From Mucilaginibacter oryzae (GTDB lineage Bacteria; Bacteroidota; Bacteroidia; Sphingobacteriales; Sphingobacteriaceae), in the NCBI RefSeq assembly GCF_003148845.1, contig NZ_QGHA01000001.1, positions 62,001-126,000 on the forward strand: DNA of 64,000 bases, in the 5' to 3' direction. Within the stretch, counting starts at the first letter, position 1, and each line of letters starts with the position of its first letter. The notes below the pieces were generated by a model. The model did no database searches, was not told the origin of the DNA, and saw nothing but the letters and a program-made list of their open reading frames with translations. The position numbers and the translations under genes were made by a program. This document shows, piece after piece, positions 1 through 8,463 of the stretch.

Positions 1-2209
1 CGGAGGTATTCTGTTGCCGGGTTGAGTTGTAATAAAGAAGCAAAAAATCGTAAACAAACAATTCATGAACATCCTGTTTGGTTTTGAATAAACGATTGAT
101 GCTCATTTCAATAAGGTTGATTAAAAGCTGCGTCAGATTACGCGATGCGGATCCGTCTTTAATCAACCCGGTTAACAGCCCGGCTGCCGGTCGGTTGTTA
201 AGGCTCCTGAACCGGAGCAGGTCTTCGCCGACAACGTCGCCACCTACTGCAAACAGCGCCTCTATCCTGTTGCGATAATGCCTGTATCTGAACGATAATT
301 GACGGTTCAGCAGGTTATCCGAGCCATCATGCTCATCCGGATGGGATGATTGGGCAAGCTGCCGTACAATTGCTGTTTTTTGAGCAATATCGAGTTCAAA
401 ATCGTTTAAAAGCCGGTCTATAGACAATAAACCCCAAAGCCATCTCGCCTCGTCAAAATTTGCGGTCACATTCATTCGCGACAGCAGGCTGGCAATAGCG
501 AGGCTGTCGTTAAAAAAAAGTTGTTCAACCAGTTCTATCGATGCCTCACCATAAAGTTCCAGTTCACGCTCGTAAGTATCAAACTGTACTTTCCAGATCT
601 TTTTTGATTTTATTACTGCTGAAAAAGCAGTGTTAATACTTTGAATAACCCTGCCCAGCGCAAACACGGAAGTCAGGTGTACATTGAAACGGATATGGGG
701 TTCAGGATCAGCATGGCGCACATAAAACCACTGATCGACCAGGTTTTCATGGTAAAGTTTTTTACTTAAATGAATCAGTTCGTTACCTATAATATTATCG
801 GCGACTTTTAACCCGCAATAAAGCTTCACATACAGCCACTCATCGCCGGGAAAAAACTGTTTTTTGGCAATATCGGCATTCATAGGCGTTGTGCCGCCGT
901 ACATGCCAGCAGATCTTCTTTCGCCGCGTTTTAATACGGCCACAAACTGGTTTGCGTGTGCCGGTTCGTCTTTCCTTTTTAATATGATATTATTACTTTC
1001 GCCAATATACTCCTTCAATACAATGTGCTGTTGTGTTTTACAGCATGATAGCCAGGCTATAACTTCAAGCCTGTTATTACTGTGCACCACAAACTCGTTA
1101 CCTTCATCATTATATGCAAAGATGGACGGCAGTTCATGATAGTTTAAAAACCGGCTCCAGGCGGCTTCGTAATCAATGGTAATGGCATGCCGCAGCTTCG
1201 CCATATCATCGCTTTTAATATACCATGTTTTTAAAGCCAGTATTACGTCTTCATAAACAATCCGGGGTGCTTTAGTTATCCCCAGTTCTGGTAGTACATC
1301 TAGGTTGATTCCCAATTGCTGATTGGTCTCCCGCTGCATCACGTCGTTTAAAAAGCGATAAATAGGCAAAATATCCGATCCGTAATTGGCTGCATGCGTT
1401 GTTGCGGGAATGATGCGGCGGTTGAGACTAATTGAGCGCAATATAACTTCGTTATCTCTAACAGCTACCATCAAATCGCGTGTATGCACAACGGGAAGTT
1501 CGTTCCCTTCGGCGCCGGTTACAGAAGCATGTATGCCGGGAAAAGCGCCAGAATCCAAATCTCCTAAACTATCTACCGGTGCACGGATAATTTTGGCTTG
1601 CAAAGCGGGAGAATATCTATGAGCTTCGCTTTCGTTAATCTCTTTTACAATTTGATTAAAACTTTTCTCAACATTGGCTAAACGGTTAAACATAGCGGTA
1701 CCGGTCGGTTTACCGCAATGTTCAAGGTAAATCACAGGAGTATCATCATTCGAAATGCGGAACGTAACCGAAAAACCCGACGGCAAATTATGCTCATCAT
1801 TAATGACTACAGGGCTTACCATAGCTTCGGGAATGTTAACAACCTCCAGGTCCGGATTATTTAGCACTTGGCTGATTAACCGGTTCGTTATATTGTTGTA
1901 TTCTGAAACACCTGGATTTGCCGGGTTTTGCTTTTCTCTGCTATTGTGGCCATACCCAACACCGTTTTCCTGATCAATAGCCTGTATTAAAGGTATTTCC
2001 TGTTCATGGTAGCATTGCTTAAAGCGTTTTATAAAGTTTTCAAGATCGCACTGACAATGCCTCGGGGTGATACTATTTAACATATCAATGGCATTGAGCA
2101 ACTTATCGGTGTACGCTTCATCAAGCGCGGCTTTACTGCCCCGCCTGAAATAGTCTACCTGCAAAAAGGTACCTTCCGAAACTTCACCCGTTAAGTTTTT
2201 TAAAATCAT
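1..2209 (-). CDS. N-terminally short LanB-like lantibiotic dehydratase (3' end off window)
   Basis: About 736 residues are visible on the minus strand from an ATG at 2209, and the frame is still open at base 1. The protein aligns by eye with the 997-residue LanB at 4412-7405. Its residues ~55-85 (including EQEIPLIQ) match residues ~335-365 of that protein, and the SpaB_C-type region follows (FFPGDEWLYVKLYC, then WFYVRHADPEPHIRFN). The last visible residues (NRLFKTKQDVHELF) match the extreme C-terminus of the longer protein, so only a few residues are missing at the edge. What is absent is the first ~275 residues, including the RxTPFGLFAG region. An in-frame stop just upstream rules out a longer start. 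LanB proteins activate Ser/Thr of a precursor peptide by glutamylation and eliminate to dehydro-residues. This copy could be a specialised or split subunit, or a decayed one. It lies 79 bp behind a candidate precursor on the same strand. Confidence 0.85.
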   Translation of the reverse strand, partial: MILKNLTGEVSEGTFLQVDYFRRGSKAALDEAYTDKLLNAIDMLNSITPRHCQCDLENFIKRFKQCYHEQEIPLIQAIDQENGVGYGHNSREKQNPANPGVSEYNNITNRLISQVLNNPDLEVVNIPEAMVSPVVINDEHNLPSGFSVTFRISNDDTPVIYLEHCGKPTGTAMFNRLANVEKSFNQIVKEINESEAHRYSPALQAKIIRAPVDSLGDLDSGAFPGIHASVTGAEGNELPVVHTRDLMVAVRDNEVILRSISLNRRIIPATTHAANYGSDILPIYRFLNDVMQRETNQQLGINLDVLPELGITKAPRIVYEDVILALKTWYIKSDDMAKLRHAITIDYEAAWSRFLNYHELPSIFAYNDEGNEFVVHSNNRLEVIAWLSCCKTQQHIVLKEYIGESNNIILKRKDEPAHANQFVAVLKRGERRSAGMYGGTTPMNADIAKKQFFPGDEWLYVKLYCGLKVADNIIGNELIHLSKKLYHENLVDQWFYVRHADPEPHIRFNVHLTSVFALGRVIQSINTAFSAVIKSKKIWKVQFDTYERELELYGEASIELVEQLFFNDSLAIASLLSRMNVTANFDEARWLWGLLSIDRLLNDFELDIAQKTAIVRQLAQSSHPDEHDGSDNLLNRQLSFRYRHYRNRIEALFAVGGDVVGEDLLRFRSLNNRPAAGLLTGLIKDGSASRNLTQLLINLIEMSINRLFKTKQDVHELFVYDFLLLYYNSTRQQNTS

Positions 2210-2288
2210 TGCTTTCTTGTTGTTCTTTATATTACACTATCAATACCGTTAAACTTCTTTAATAAAGCTGCCAGTCAAGGCCTGCTGA

Positions 2289-2465
2289 TTAAAAAATACC
2301 GCTCACGGTGTTTGTAGTAACTGTTTCAGTAGGGAGACCGCCCATCATTCCGTTTAGGCCATCGTGATTGCTTCCTCTTAATTTGCCGTTAATGGCTATT
2401 CGATTAAGCACCTGTATTTTTTTTATTTGAATTTTGGGTAACGAAGCCTTGTCGTGATTTTTCAT
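2289..2465 (-). CDS. Candidate lanthipeptide-like precursor peptide, 58 aa
   Basis: A small frame runs from ATG (2465) to TAA (2289) on the minus strand, immediately upstream of the short LanB and divergent from the histidine kinase. The first half is basic and amphipathic (LPKIQIKKIQVLNRI), like the leader of Bacteroidota class I lanthipeptide precursors, which pairs alternating hydrophobic residues with Lys. The second half is Gly/Asn-rich with a Thr/Ser-rich tail (LPTETVTTNTVSGIF). There is no Cys anywhere, so classical lanthionine rings cannot form within this peptide. The product would carry dehydrated Thr/Ser, or would be crosslinked by another nucleophile. Position, size and composition support the call, but family membership is inferred. 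No glycine-glycine protease site is obvious, although GG occurs near residue 43. Confidence 0.6.
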   Translation of the reverse strand: MKNHDKASLPKIQIKKIQVLNRIAINGKLRGSNHDGLNGMMGGLPTETVTTNTVSGIF

Positions 2466-2567
2466 ATTTTTAAACTTTTAACTGGTATGGATTACTATTT
2501 TTTAGCGCTAATGCTATAAATGTGGCTAGCATGCTTTTGCGGAAAAAAAAAATAGTACCAATGCCGG

Positions 2568-2605
2568 TTTCAGGCTGACGAAAACCATGGTGAGACGGAC
2601 GAAAA
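2568..2605. promoter_or_regulatory. Candidate LytTR-type direct repeat, 21-bp spacing
   Basis: The octamer GACGAAAA occurs at 2577-2584 and again at 2598-2605, exactly 21 bp apart. The preceding bases also agree partly (AGGCTGACGAAAA against AGACGGACGAAAA). LytTR-domain regulators are known to bind direct repeats separated by about two helical turns. The site lies between the divergent precursor and kinase genes, and the first copy shares TTTCAGGCTG with the repeat upstream of the second LytS/LytTR pair at 58693. Binding by the 3683-4411 regulator is inferred. Confidence 0.45.
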
Positions 2606-2625
2606 AAAACGAACAAGCAAATTTT

Positions 2626-3696
2626 ATGGTGGATAGCAGGAAGCTAAAAACAGTAGCCCGGCATTCTTTATTTTGGGTGATTTATATTTGTTATGAAAAT
2701 CTTGCGGCCTTTATTGGTGGTCTTGGTATAAACATCAGCAGCACATTATCTGCGTTCGCCGTAAACATTGCAGACTTCTATATTTTTTGGGCATGTTACC
2801 AGATGCTGGAAAAAAAAATAAGGAAAAAAACGCTTTTAATAACAGCAATCGTTATTGTATCAATAGCTATTATCGCCATATCGGCTTATTTAAAGGTGTT
2901 GCTATCAATGCTGATCCTAAAGCAGCCGTTTTCGGTTGCCGGTAATAATGAACGTGCCGTAGCGATGAGTTCACGGGCTATTTACTTTGGTACCCTGGGT
3001 GTGGCTTACGGTTTTTTTAAACAAATCATATTAAAAGAGCGCGAAGCTGCACAACATAGGTTAGAAAAAGCGGTAATGCTTCAGCAACAGGAAAAACTGG
3101 AGAAACAGGCATTAAGGGCAGAGTTGAGTGTGATTAAATCGCAAATCAATCCACACTTTATCTTTAATACCCTGGGCTTTTTATATGGCGAAACTTATAA
3201 GAAACTGCCGGAGGTAGGTGAAACCATTATCACACTCTCCAATATTATGCGGCATGCATTAACCAAAAATGAAGACGGTTTTAGTTCTCTTGAAAGTGAG
3301 TTAGGTTATATCAAAGACTTCATTAAAATCCACGCCGCCAGGAGCCCTAACTTTTTCCTAAGCGTTAATATCGATACCGTAACAAGACCTTATAAAATAG
3401 TATCGCTGGTTTTGATAACGCTTATTGAAAACATGTTTAAACACGGTATATTTAACCAGAATACCAAAAAGGCGACTTTGAATATTACCATTAATGACGG
3501 ATTATTACATTTTTATTCGCTTAATTATAAAGGCGGGAACAGCATGAACAAGATAGAATCGAACGGAATAGGCTTAAATTACATTAAGGAGAGGTTAACG
3601 GAGGAGTACGGGCAGAATTTTGAACTTTTGATTAACGAAACGCATAACAGCTACGAATGTAAACTTGTAATGCCTTTGAAATATGAAAGTAATTAA
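2626..3696 (+). CDS. LytS-type membrane sensor histidine kinase (His_kinase family)
   Basis: Numbered from the upstream ATG at 2587, the protein is 369 residues long. Hydrophobic segments lie at about 26-45, 55-75, 82-112 and 130-147, followed by a coiled-coil linker rich in Gln/Glu/Lys (~150-182). The phospho-acceptor motif is QINPHFIFNTL with His190, and a HATPase_c-like C-terminus carries the N-box (ENMFKHG) and a GIGLNYIKERL motif. This is the short four-to-six-helix Bacteroidota LytS form. I prefer the start at 2626 (MVDSRKL) because the upstream ATG would place the 21-bp operator repeat inside the gene. The 3' end overlaps the response regulator by 14 bp, so the two are co-translated. 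Its place between the precursor and the LanB genes suggests it controls lanthipeptide production, possibly sensing the product. That role is inferred. Confidence 0.9.
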   Translation: MVDSRKLKTVARHSLFWVIYICYENLAAFIGGLGINISSTLSAFAVNIADFYIFWACYQMLEKKIRKKTLLITAIVIVSIAIIAISAYLKVLLSMLILKQPFSVAGNNERAVAMSSRAIYFGTLGVAYGFFKQIILKEREAAQHRLEKAVMLQQQEKLEKQALRAELSVIKSQINPHFIFNTLGFLYGETYKKLPEVGETIITLSNIMRHALTKNEDGFSSLESELGYIKDFIKIHAARSPNFFLSVNIDTVTRPYKIVSLVLITLIENMFKHGIFNQNTKKATLNITINDGLLHFYSLNYKGGNSMNKIESNGIGLNYIKERLTEEYGQNFELLINETHNSYECKLVMPLKYESN

Positions 3697-4411
3697 TTGT
3701 ATTATAGTTGAAGATGAGCAATATGCCATCAACATATTAACTGATTTTATATCAAAGGTTCCGTTCATTAATCTTGCAGAAACCTTCACCAACCCGATAG
3801 ACGCTTTACTATATCTGAAAAGTAACCCGGTCAATCTGATATTTCTTGATATCAATATGCCGGAACTGTCAGGCATCGACCTGATCAAGTTACTTCCTAA
3901 AAACATGGAGATCATCATCACATCGGGCTATAGTGAGTTTGCAGTGGCCGGCTTTGAAAACAATGTGCTTGATTACCTGCTGAAACCCTACTCGTTCGAC
4001 AGGTTTTTGCAGGGGGCACAAAAAGCGCTTGATAAATTGCTGCTGTTAAATACCAGCAAACCTGCACCTGTTAATGAACAGTCTGATTCTTTTTACCTGA
4101 AAACCGATCATGGCCGCATTGTACGCATCAACTTTAATGATATTATTTATATAGAAGGGCTTAAAAATTATTGCTCGGTATTTACCGAAAATGAGCGCCA
4201 CATTTCGCTGGTGAGCATGAAAACGCTTGCCGACAACCTGCCTCAGCAGGATTTCGCCCGCACGCATAAATCATACATCATTGCTCTTAAACGCATAAAA
4301 TCAATTGATGGCAATATGGTGATGTTTGATAAGATCAAGGAAAAGATCCCCATTGGCGTTACCTACCGCGATAGCTTTTTTGCACAGCTAAACAATAAAA
4401 TGTTTAAATAA
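3683..4411 (+). CDS. LytTR-family response regulator
   Basis: The protein has 242 residues. An N-terminal receiver carries acidic residues ED at 10-11, the phospho-acceptor Asp56 in FLDINMPE, and the Lys in LLKPYSFDRF. A C-terminal LytTR DNA-binding domain (~135-240) has the usual IIYIEGLKNY and THKSYIIAL signatures. It overlaps the kinase gene by 14 bp and is its evident partner. The gene is convergent with the full-length LanB and the two stop codons abut with no spacer (4411/4412). Regulators of this type control peptide bacteriocins in Firmicutes (plantaricin-like systems) through direct repeats, and the repeat at 2568-2605 fits such a role here. Confidence 0.93.
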   Translation: MKVINCIIVEDEQYAINILTDFISKVPFINLAETFTNPIDALLYLKSNPVNLIFLDINMPELSGIDLIKLLPKNMEIIITSGYSEFAVAGFENNVLDYLLKPYSFDRFLQGAQKALDKLLLLNTSKPAPVNEQSDSFYLKTDHGRIVRINFNDIIYIEGLKNYCSVFTENERHISLVSMKTLADNLPQQDFARTHKSYIIALKRIKSIDGNMVMFDKIKEKIPIGVTYRDSFFAQLNNKMFK

Positions 4412-7405
4412 CTAAAGCTTATTACGCGCTTTTTCTGATTTAAGGTACTTAAGCATAATACCGTATAAAATACACTCGTGCAGGCGCTGCCGGGTACTGA
4501 AGTAACGGTTAACCGCCATGTGGATCACGCTGCTTAAAAACTTATCGTTCCAGTCAACATGATAGCGTTGTAACAAGTTTGCTATGTTTTGTCGTTTTTC
4601 TTGCAGCAAATTATCATAAGCCAAAAGTACGTTATCCAGATTAGCGTGATATTTTCTAAACAACTGGTCTATTTGTATTTTAACCGCCTTGTCGTCAAAT
4701 TCGGTTAAAAAATAGCTCAATCCTTTTTCAACAAATTTAATTTGCCGGTTAATATCGCCGCTCATCAGGTTCAGGTAATCCTTAATTAGCCAGAATATTA
4801 AAAACCAATCTTCCGTATCATACCGGTTGGTTTCCAGCAGCCTGAACACCTTACAGCAAAACAGGGTTTCGATACAAAACAAACCCTCGGCCTGCTCAAT
4901 CTGGTTTCCGTATCGTTCCAGTTCCCGTACGTAGGTATCCAATTGAACTACATGCACCTGCCCGCTTATTAAAAATGGCGAAAGCACTTCCCTTATCGCC
5001 AGGTAAACATCCTGAAAGTCATCTTCTTTTAATAAATTAATCCTCACCCTGATATGATTGTCGGGATCATGATACCTGATAAAAAACCATTGCTTAATAC
5101 TCACAGTGCCCGAGTGATCAAGCAGTTCGTTTAATCGCAAAATAATATTGTTGGCAATATTGCTGCTTAAATACAGCTTGATAAACAGCCACTCGCTTCC
5201 GGGAAAAAAGTTGCGTTGCAGGCTATTTTCAAAATACTGGAAGTAAGCCTGCTTTACCGGCCGTTCAAAATAAAAAGGCGCTACTAACTGGTGCGCGTGA
5301 GGCTGCTGACAAGGGCCTTTAACCACACTTTGATACTGTAAATGAATACACTCCGTTAAAATAAGCGTGGCACTTTGCTTTGCTATCTCCTTTGCAAAAA
5401 CAGCCAGGGCAATTTCATTATTTACATCTACCAGTAATTCATTATCGCCTTTCACAATAAAGAACTTATCGGGCAATAGCCATTGTTCCCTGAAAGCTGC
5501 AAGCAACTCGCTAAATCTGGCCGGCTGTTTTTCGGCCCGGCAAAGTTCATTTAAAATAGCGGGCGTAAATTTCCAGGTGGCACGGTGCAGGATCAGGCCG
5601 TAAGCGGTTTCAACCCGGGGAAAAAAAACGAACTCTTTGGTAAGCCCTCCCCAGTTAAATGCCAAACCACCGTTACTATACTGATGCTGTATATCGCATA
5701 AAAAAGTATAAATAGGATGCTGTGAACGGTTATAGTTATAAGCGCTGCTCAGCCTTGGGATCACCTCCCGCTGATGCTTTTTCGAAAACAGCCTGAACGC
5801 GTTGTACTCCAGCTTAACATAAATGTCATCAAGCTGTAATACTGATTTTCCTTTGGCATCATCAATATAAGCAAGCTCGTGGGGCCAAAAAGGCGGGTGC
5901 GACATCACATTCAAAATCCGCTCCTCGGGCATATGAATTACTTCAGCAAACATTGCTTCCGGAAAGTTTTCTGTTTCTTTTCCCGCTATCTCCAAGCCAA
6001 TTTTATAAATTTCTTCATCGGCAGTTGCAAAACGCGCTATCATACTCAAAGCGCCCGGACCGGTAACCCGTTCAAGAAACACCACATCGTTTTCAAACAA
6101 CTGAAAAACTGCGCACATGGAAAATGGCAGGTTATCGCTACCGCGCTGCTTTGCAAAATTATCGGGTAAAGTAATATGGTAAATCCTGCCTGCCTTAGCC
6201 TCATTCAACAAATCCAGCATTTTAAAATCAAGCTCGGTGTATTCAACCTGAGCTCCCGCCGCTTCGCCGGTTGCGTATAGCCCCTCGGTAAACAGCGTTT
6301 CGTGTTCGTACCACTGGCCATACTCAATGCCTGTGTCCGTATCAAATACCTCTAATAAAGGTACACTTTGCTCTTCATAACGTTTTCTGAACCTGTTTTT
6401 AAACTGCTCAAGCCTCTTATTCAAACCAGGTGTGCAAAGGTTGTTAAGCAAGGTTATACCCTTTGCTATTTTAGCCTGTAAAGCGCTGTTAACTATTCTG
6501 CTTTCAAGCTGATCAAAACGTGTAATATGGATCTGGTCCTTCAAATCGCGCCCTGTTATTGTGCTTGTCAATTTTTCAACCCGCGAGTAAAATGAAAGCC
6601 AGTTAGCAGGCTGGCTACCGTAATTATCTCCGCCGTTCAATAAACCGATCAACTCACTTATGGTGTTATTTAAAGCCAGATCATCTGTTTGTTGTATAAA
6701 TAATGGAAAATCAAAACCGATAACCGGCTCAAACGCCGGTTTAAGCAGCTGAACGTCTATCAAATCGTTTATAAATTCAAGCAAATCGTCGCGGTCAAAT
6801 TCCGGAAAATGATCAAGTAGCTGCTGCCTGCTCCATATAGTATTGCCTACTGTTTCAATAATGTTATCAATAACCGGATTGGCATCTACCGCGCTAACCT
6901 GATAAATACGCTCTTTATCAATTACATGATACGTAATAAAGCGAATATCGTCGCCCACCTTATAAATAGTATTGTTAATTTTATAGCCAGCGTTCAGTTT
7001 ATTGGCAGCTTCAATCTGCCTGGCAAGCTCAAAACTTACCACAGCATCAGGCGCTATATGCTTGCGGTACCTGCCGGTAAGCGTAATATTATTGCCCGTA
7101 CCCCAGTTAACAGCAGCACAACCGGCAAACAAACCAAAAGGGGTGGCCCGGTTGCCCATGCGGGCCATGTATTTATAGAAGCTTGAAATCAGCTGCACCT
7201 CTTTCCCGCTGGCTTTTTCATTCCCTTCAAAAAATGCGTTTAATTCATTGTAAAGCGATTTACTGGCTATATAAATACTTTCTTTTATCAGCGGGTTATG
7301 CCAAAGCGCAACCAAAGTATTGTGATCAAGTTCTTGCCGGTATGATAATGCAGCCGAACGTAAAATTAAACCATTAGCAAAATTAACTTTCATCAGTAGC
7401 AGCAA
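4412..7405 (-). CDS. Full-length LanB-like lantibiotic dehydratase
   Basis: At 997 residues this is the usual length for a class I lanthipeptide dehydratase. The N-terminal glutamylation region has the RATPFGLFAG motif at ~86-95, matching the conserved RxTPxGxFxG of LanB proteins. The C-terminal SpaB_C/thiopeptide-type elimination region starts near residue 730 with NFFPGSEWLFIKLYL and then WFFIRYHDPDNHIRVRI. The reaction is tRNA-Glu-dependent glutamylation of Ser/Thr in a precursor followed by elimination to Dha/Dhb. A Met at residue 5 (start 7393) is an equally good start. The gene is monocistronic in appearance, and no precursor is visible immediately upstream. Its substrate may be the 58-residue peptide at 2289-2465 or something outside the window. 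No LanC cyclase is seen in the window, which fits the Cys-free precursor but could also mean it lies beyond the left edge. Confidence 0.92.
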   Translation of the reverse strand: MLLLMKVNFANGLILRSAALSYRQELDHNTLVALWHNPLIKESIYIASKSLYNELNAFFEGNEKASGKEVQLISSFYKYMARMGNRATPFGLFAGCAAVNWGTGNNITLTGRYRKHIAPDAVVSFELARQIEAANKLNAGYKINNTIYKVGDDIRFITYHVIDKERIYQVSAVDANPVIDNIIETVGNTIWSRQQLLDHFPEFDRDDLLEFINDLIDVQLLKPAFEPVIGFDFPLFIQQTDDLALNNTISELIGLLNGGDNYGSQPANWLSFYSRVEKLTSTITGRDLKDQIHITRFDQLESRIVNSALQAKIAKGITLLNNLCTPGLNKRLEQFKNRFRKRYEEQSVPLLEVFDTDTGIEYGQWYEHETLFTEGLYATGEAAGAQVEYTELDFKMLDLLNEAKAGRIYHITLPDNFAKQRGSDNLPFSMCAVFQLFENDVVFLERVTGPGALSMIARFATADEEIYKIGLEIAGKETENFPEAMFAEVIHMPEERILNVMSHPPFWPHELAYIDDAKGKSVLQLDDIYVKLEYNAFRLFSKKHQREVIPRLSSAYNYNRSQHPIYTFLCDIQHQYSNGGLAFNWGGLTKEFVFFPRVETAYGLILHRATWKFTPAILNELCRAEKQPARFSELLAAFREQWLLPDKFFIVKGDNELLVDVNNEIALAVFAKEIAKQSATLILTECIHLQYQSVVKGPCQQPHAHQLVAPFYFERPVKQAYFQYFENSLQRNFFPGSEWLFIKLYLSSNIANNIILRLNELLDHSGTVSIKQWFFIRYHDPDNHIRVRINLLKEDDFQDVYLAIREVLSPFLISGQVHVVQLDTYVRELERYGNQIEQAEGLFCIETLFCCKVFRLLETNRYDTEDWFLIFWLIKDYLNLMSGDINRQIKFVEKGLSYFLTEFDDKAVKIQIDQLFRKYHANLDNVLLAYDNLLQEKRQNIANLLQRYHVDWNDKFLSSVIHMAVNRYFSTRQRLHECILYGIMLKYLKSEKARNKL

Positions 7406-7464
7406 AGTTCAGGTGGCGTAAATAGTGAAATTAGGTTAGTTTTATTTTATTCAGCTGTTAAAAA

Positions 7465-7482
7465 ATACATATAATTATGTAT
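7465..7482. promoter_or_regulatory. 18-bp palindrome upstream of the LanB gene
   Basis: The sequence ATACATA-TAAT-TATGTAT is a perfect inverted repeat about 60 bp upstream of the LanB start. It has the size of a dimer operator but lies in AT-rich DNA, where palindromes also arise by chance. Confidence 0.25.
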
Positions 7483-7497
7483 ATCCGATAATAAAAA

Positions 7498-7530
7498 AAG
7501 GGCAAAGCCTTTATCAGAACTTTGCCCCTT
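7498..7530 (-). terminator. Rho-independent terminator
   Basis: An 8-bp stem (GGGCAAAG/CTTTGCCC) closes a 12-base loop. On the minus strand it is followed by seven T residues, so it ends the transcript of the lipid kinase/phosphatase pair and insulates the LanB promoter. Confidence 0.7.
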
Positions 7531-7910
7531 TGGGCTCAATTAACAAAGAAATGGATTTATAGCCACCATATAAAGTTAGCTTATATATTTCGGCAAACAT
7601 AAGTTATAAAAATAAAAAACCAATATAGCACTATCATTATTTTCAACGAAAAATAAGTTAAATAACAGAATTATATTAGCGCCACCTGCGTTTTTTTTAC
7701 AATATTATAACAACGCTAAGCAGTATGTAGTCGCTCATAGCTATTGTACCAAGTTATATATCAAAATATACCCATGATAGAAATAAAATGATACAAAGCT
7801 TTATTGATACGCCAGATACATAACCTGTTTTTGAGTTTTAAATGAAAGCCACTTAGTAATAGGGAAGCGCACGCAACATTTAAGGTTTGGATAAAGGAAG
7901 AGATTATAAA
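7531..7910. other. AT-rich intergenic stretch, no gene seen
   Basis: About 380 bp lie between the phosphatase stop and its distal terminator. Only very short frames without recognisable features are present on either strand. A long 3' untranslated region or a small RNA is possible, but nothing in the sequence supports one. Confidence 0.5.
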
Positions 7911-8462
7911 CTATATTGTTGTTTGTTGTTGCTTATTAGCCTCGTAATACTGTTCCAATTGTTTAAGTCGCTCAATTTGCCCGGGGCGGGGATTAATAAA
8001 CGTGCGAACTTTTTTAACCAGGCTAAAGGCGTCCTGAAAAGTTAAACCTGTTTTAAGCAGGTAGGCTATGGTCATGGTAGGGCCCCTTCCCAACCCCTGG
8101 CGGCAGTGAATGTATACTTTGCCTCCGGCCTTGATTTCGGCATCGGTAAAATCGGCTCCTTTTATCAATACATCCAACGGTGGCGGGGTGTTATCAACCG
8201 TCGGTAAATGCAGATAATGAAAACCTTCATATTGCGCTTCACTATACACCGAATGCATACGCATATTGATGATTGCGGTTATTCCAAGTGCTTTCATTTT
8301 ACGTAAACCCAGCAAATTATACTGGCTGCCCAAAAACAGGTTAGCAGTAATCTGGCTCCGCTTAAGGGTGGGCATCCCTGCAAAAATCCGGTAAAAGTTA
8401 TCATATATTTTTTGAAAAAAGATAACAATGAGCGTGATAAGGCTTTTTACTTTGCTGATCAT
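7911..8462 (-). CDS. Dual-specificity-type phosphatase with N-terminal membrane anchor
   Basis: The 183-residue protein has the cysteine-phosphatase P-loop HCRQGLGRGPT, with Cys120 as nucleophile and Arg126 binding phosphate. A hydrophobic helix at about 8-18 probably tethers it to the membrane. The fold length and the NLFLGSQYNL and INMR segments are those of DSP/PTP-like phosphatases. The gene starts only 1 bp after the stop of the lipid-kinase gene, so the two are co-translated. This pairing hints that the substrate is a phospholipid, as for PTPMT1-like phosphatidylglycerophosphate phosphatases, rather than a protein. That substrate is inferred from context only. Confidence 0.88.
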   Translation of the reverse strand: MISKVKSLITLIVIFFQKIYDNFYRIFAGMPTLKRSQITANLFLGSQYNLLGLRKMKALGITAIINMRMHSVYSEAQYEGFHYLHLPTVDNTPPPLDVLIKGADFTDAEIKAGGKVYIHCRQGLGRGPTMTIAYLLKTGLTFQDAFSLVKKVRTFINPRPGQIERLKQLEQYYEANKQQQTTI

Positions 8463-8463
8463 A

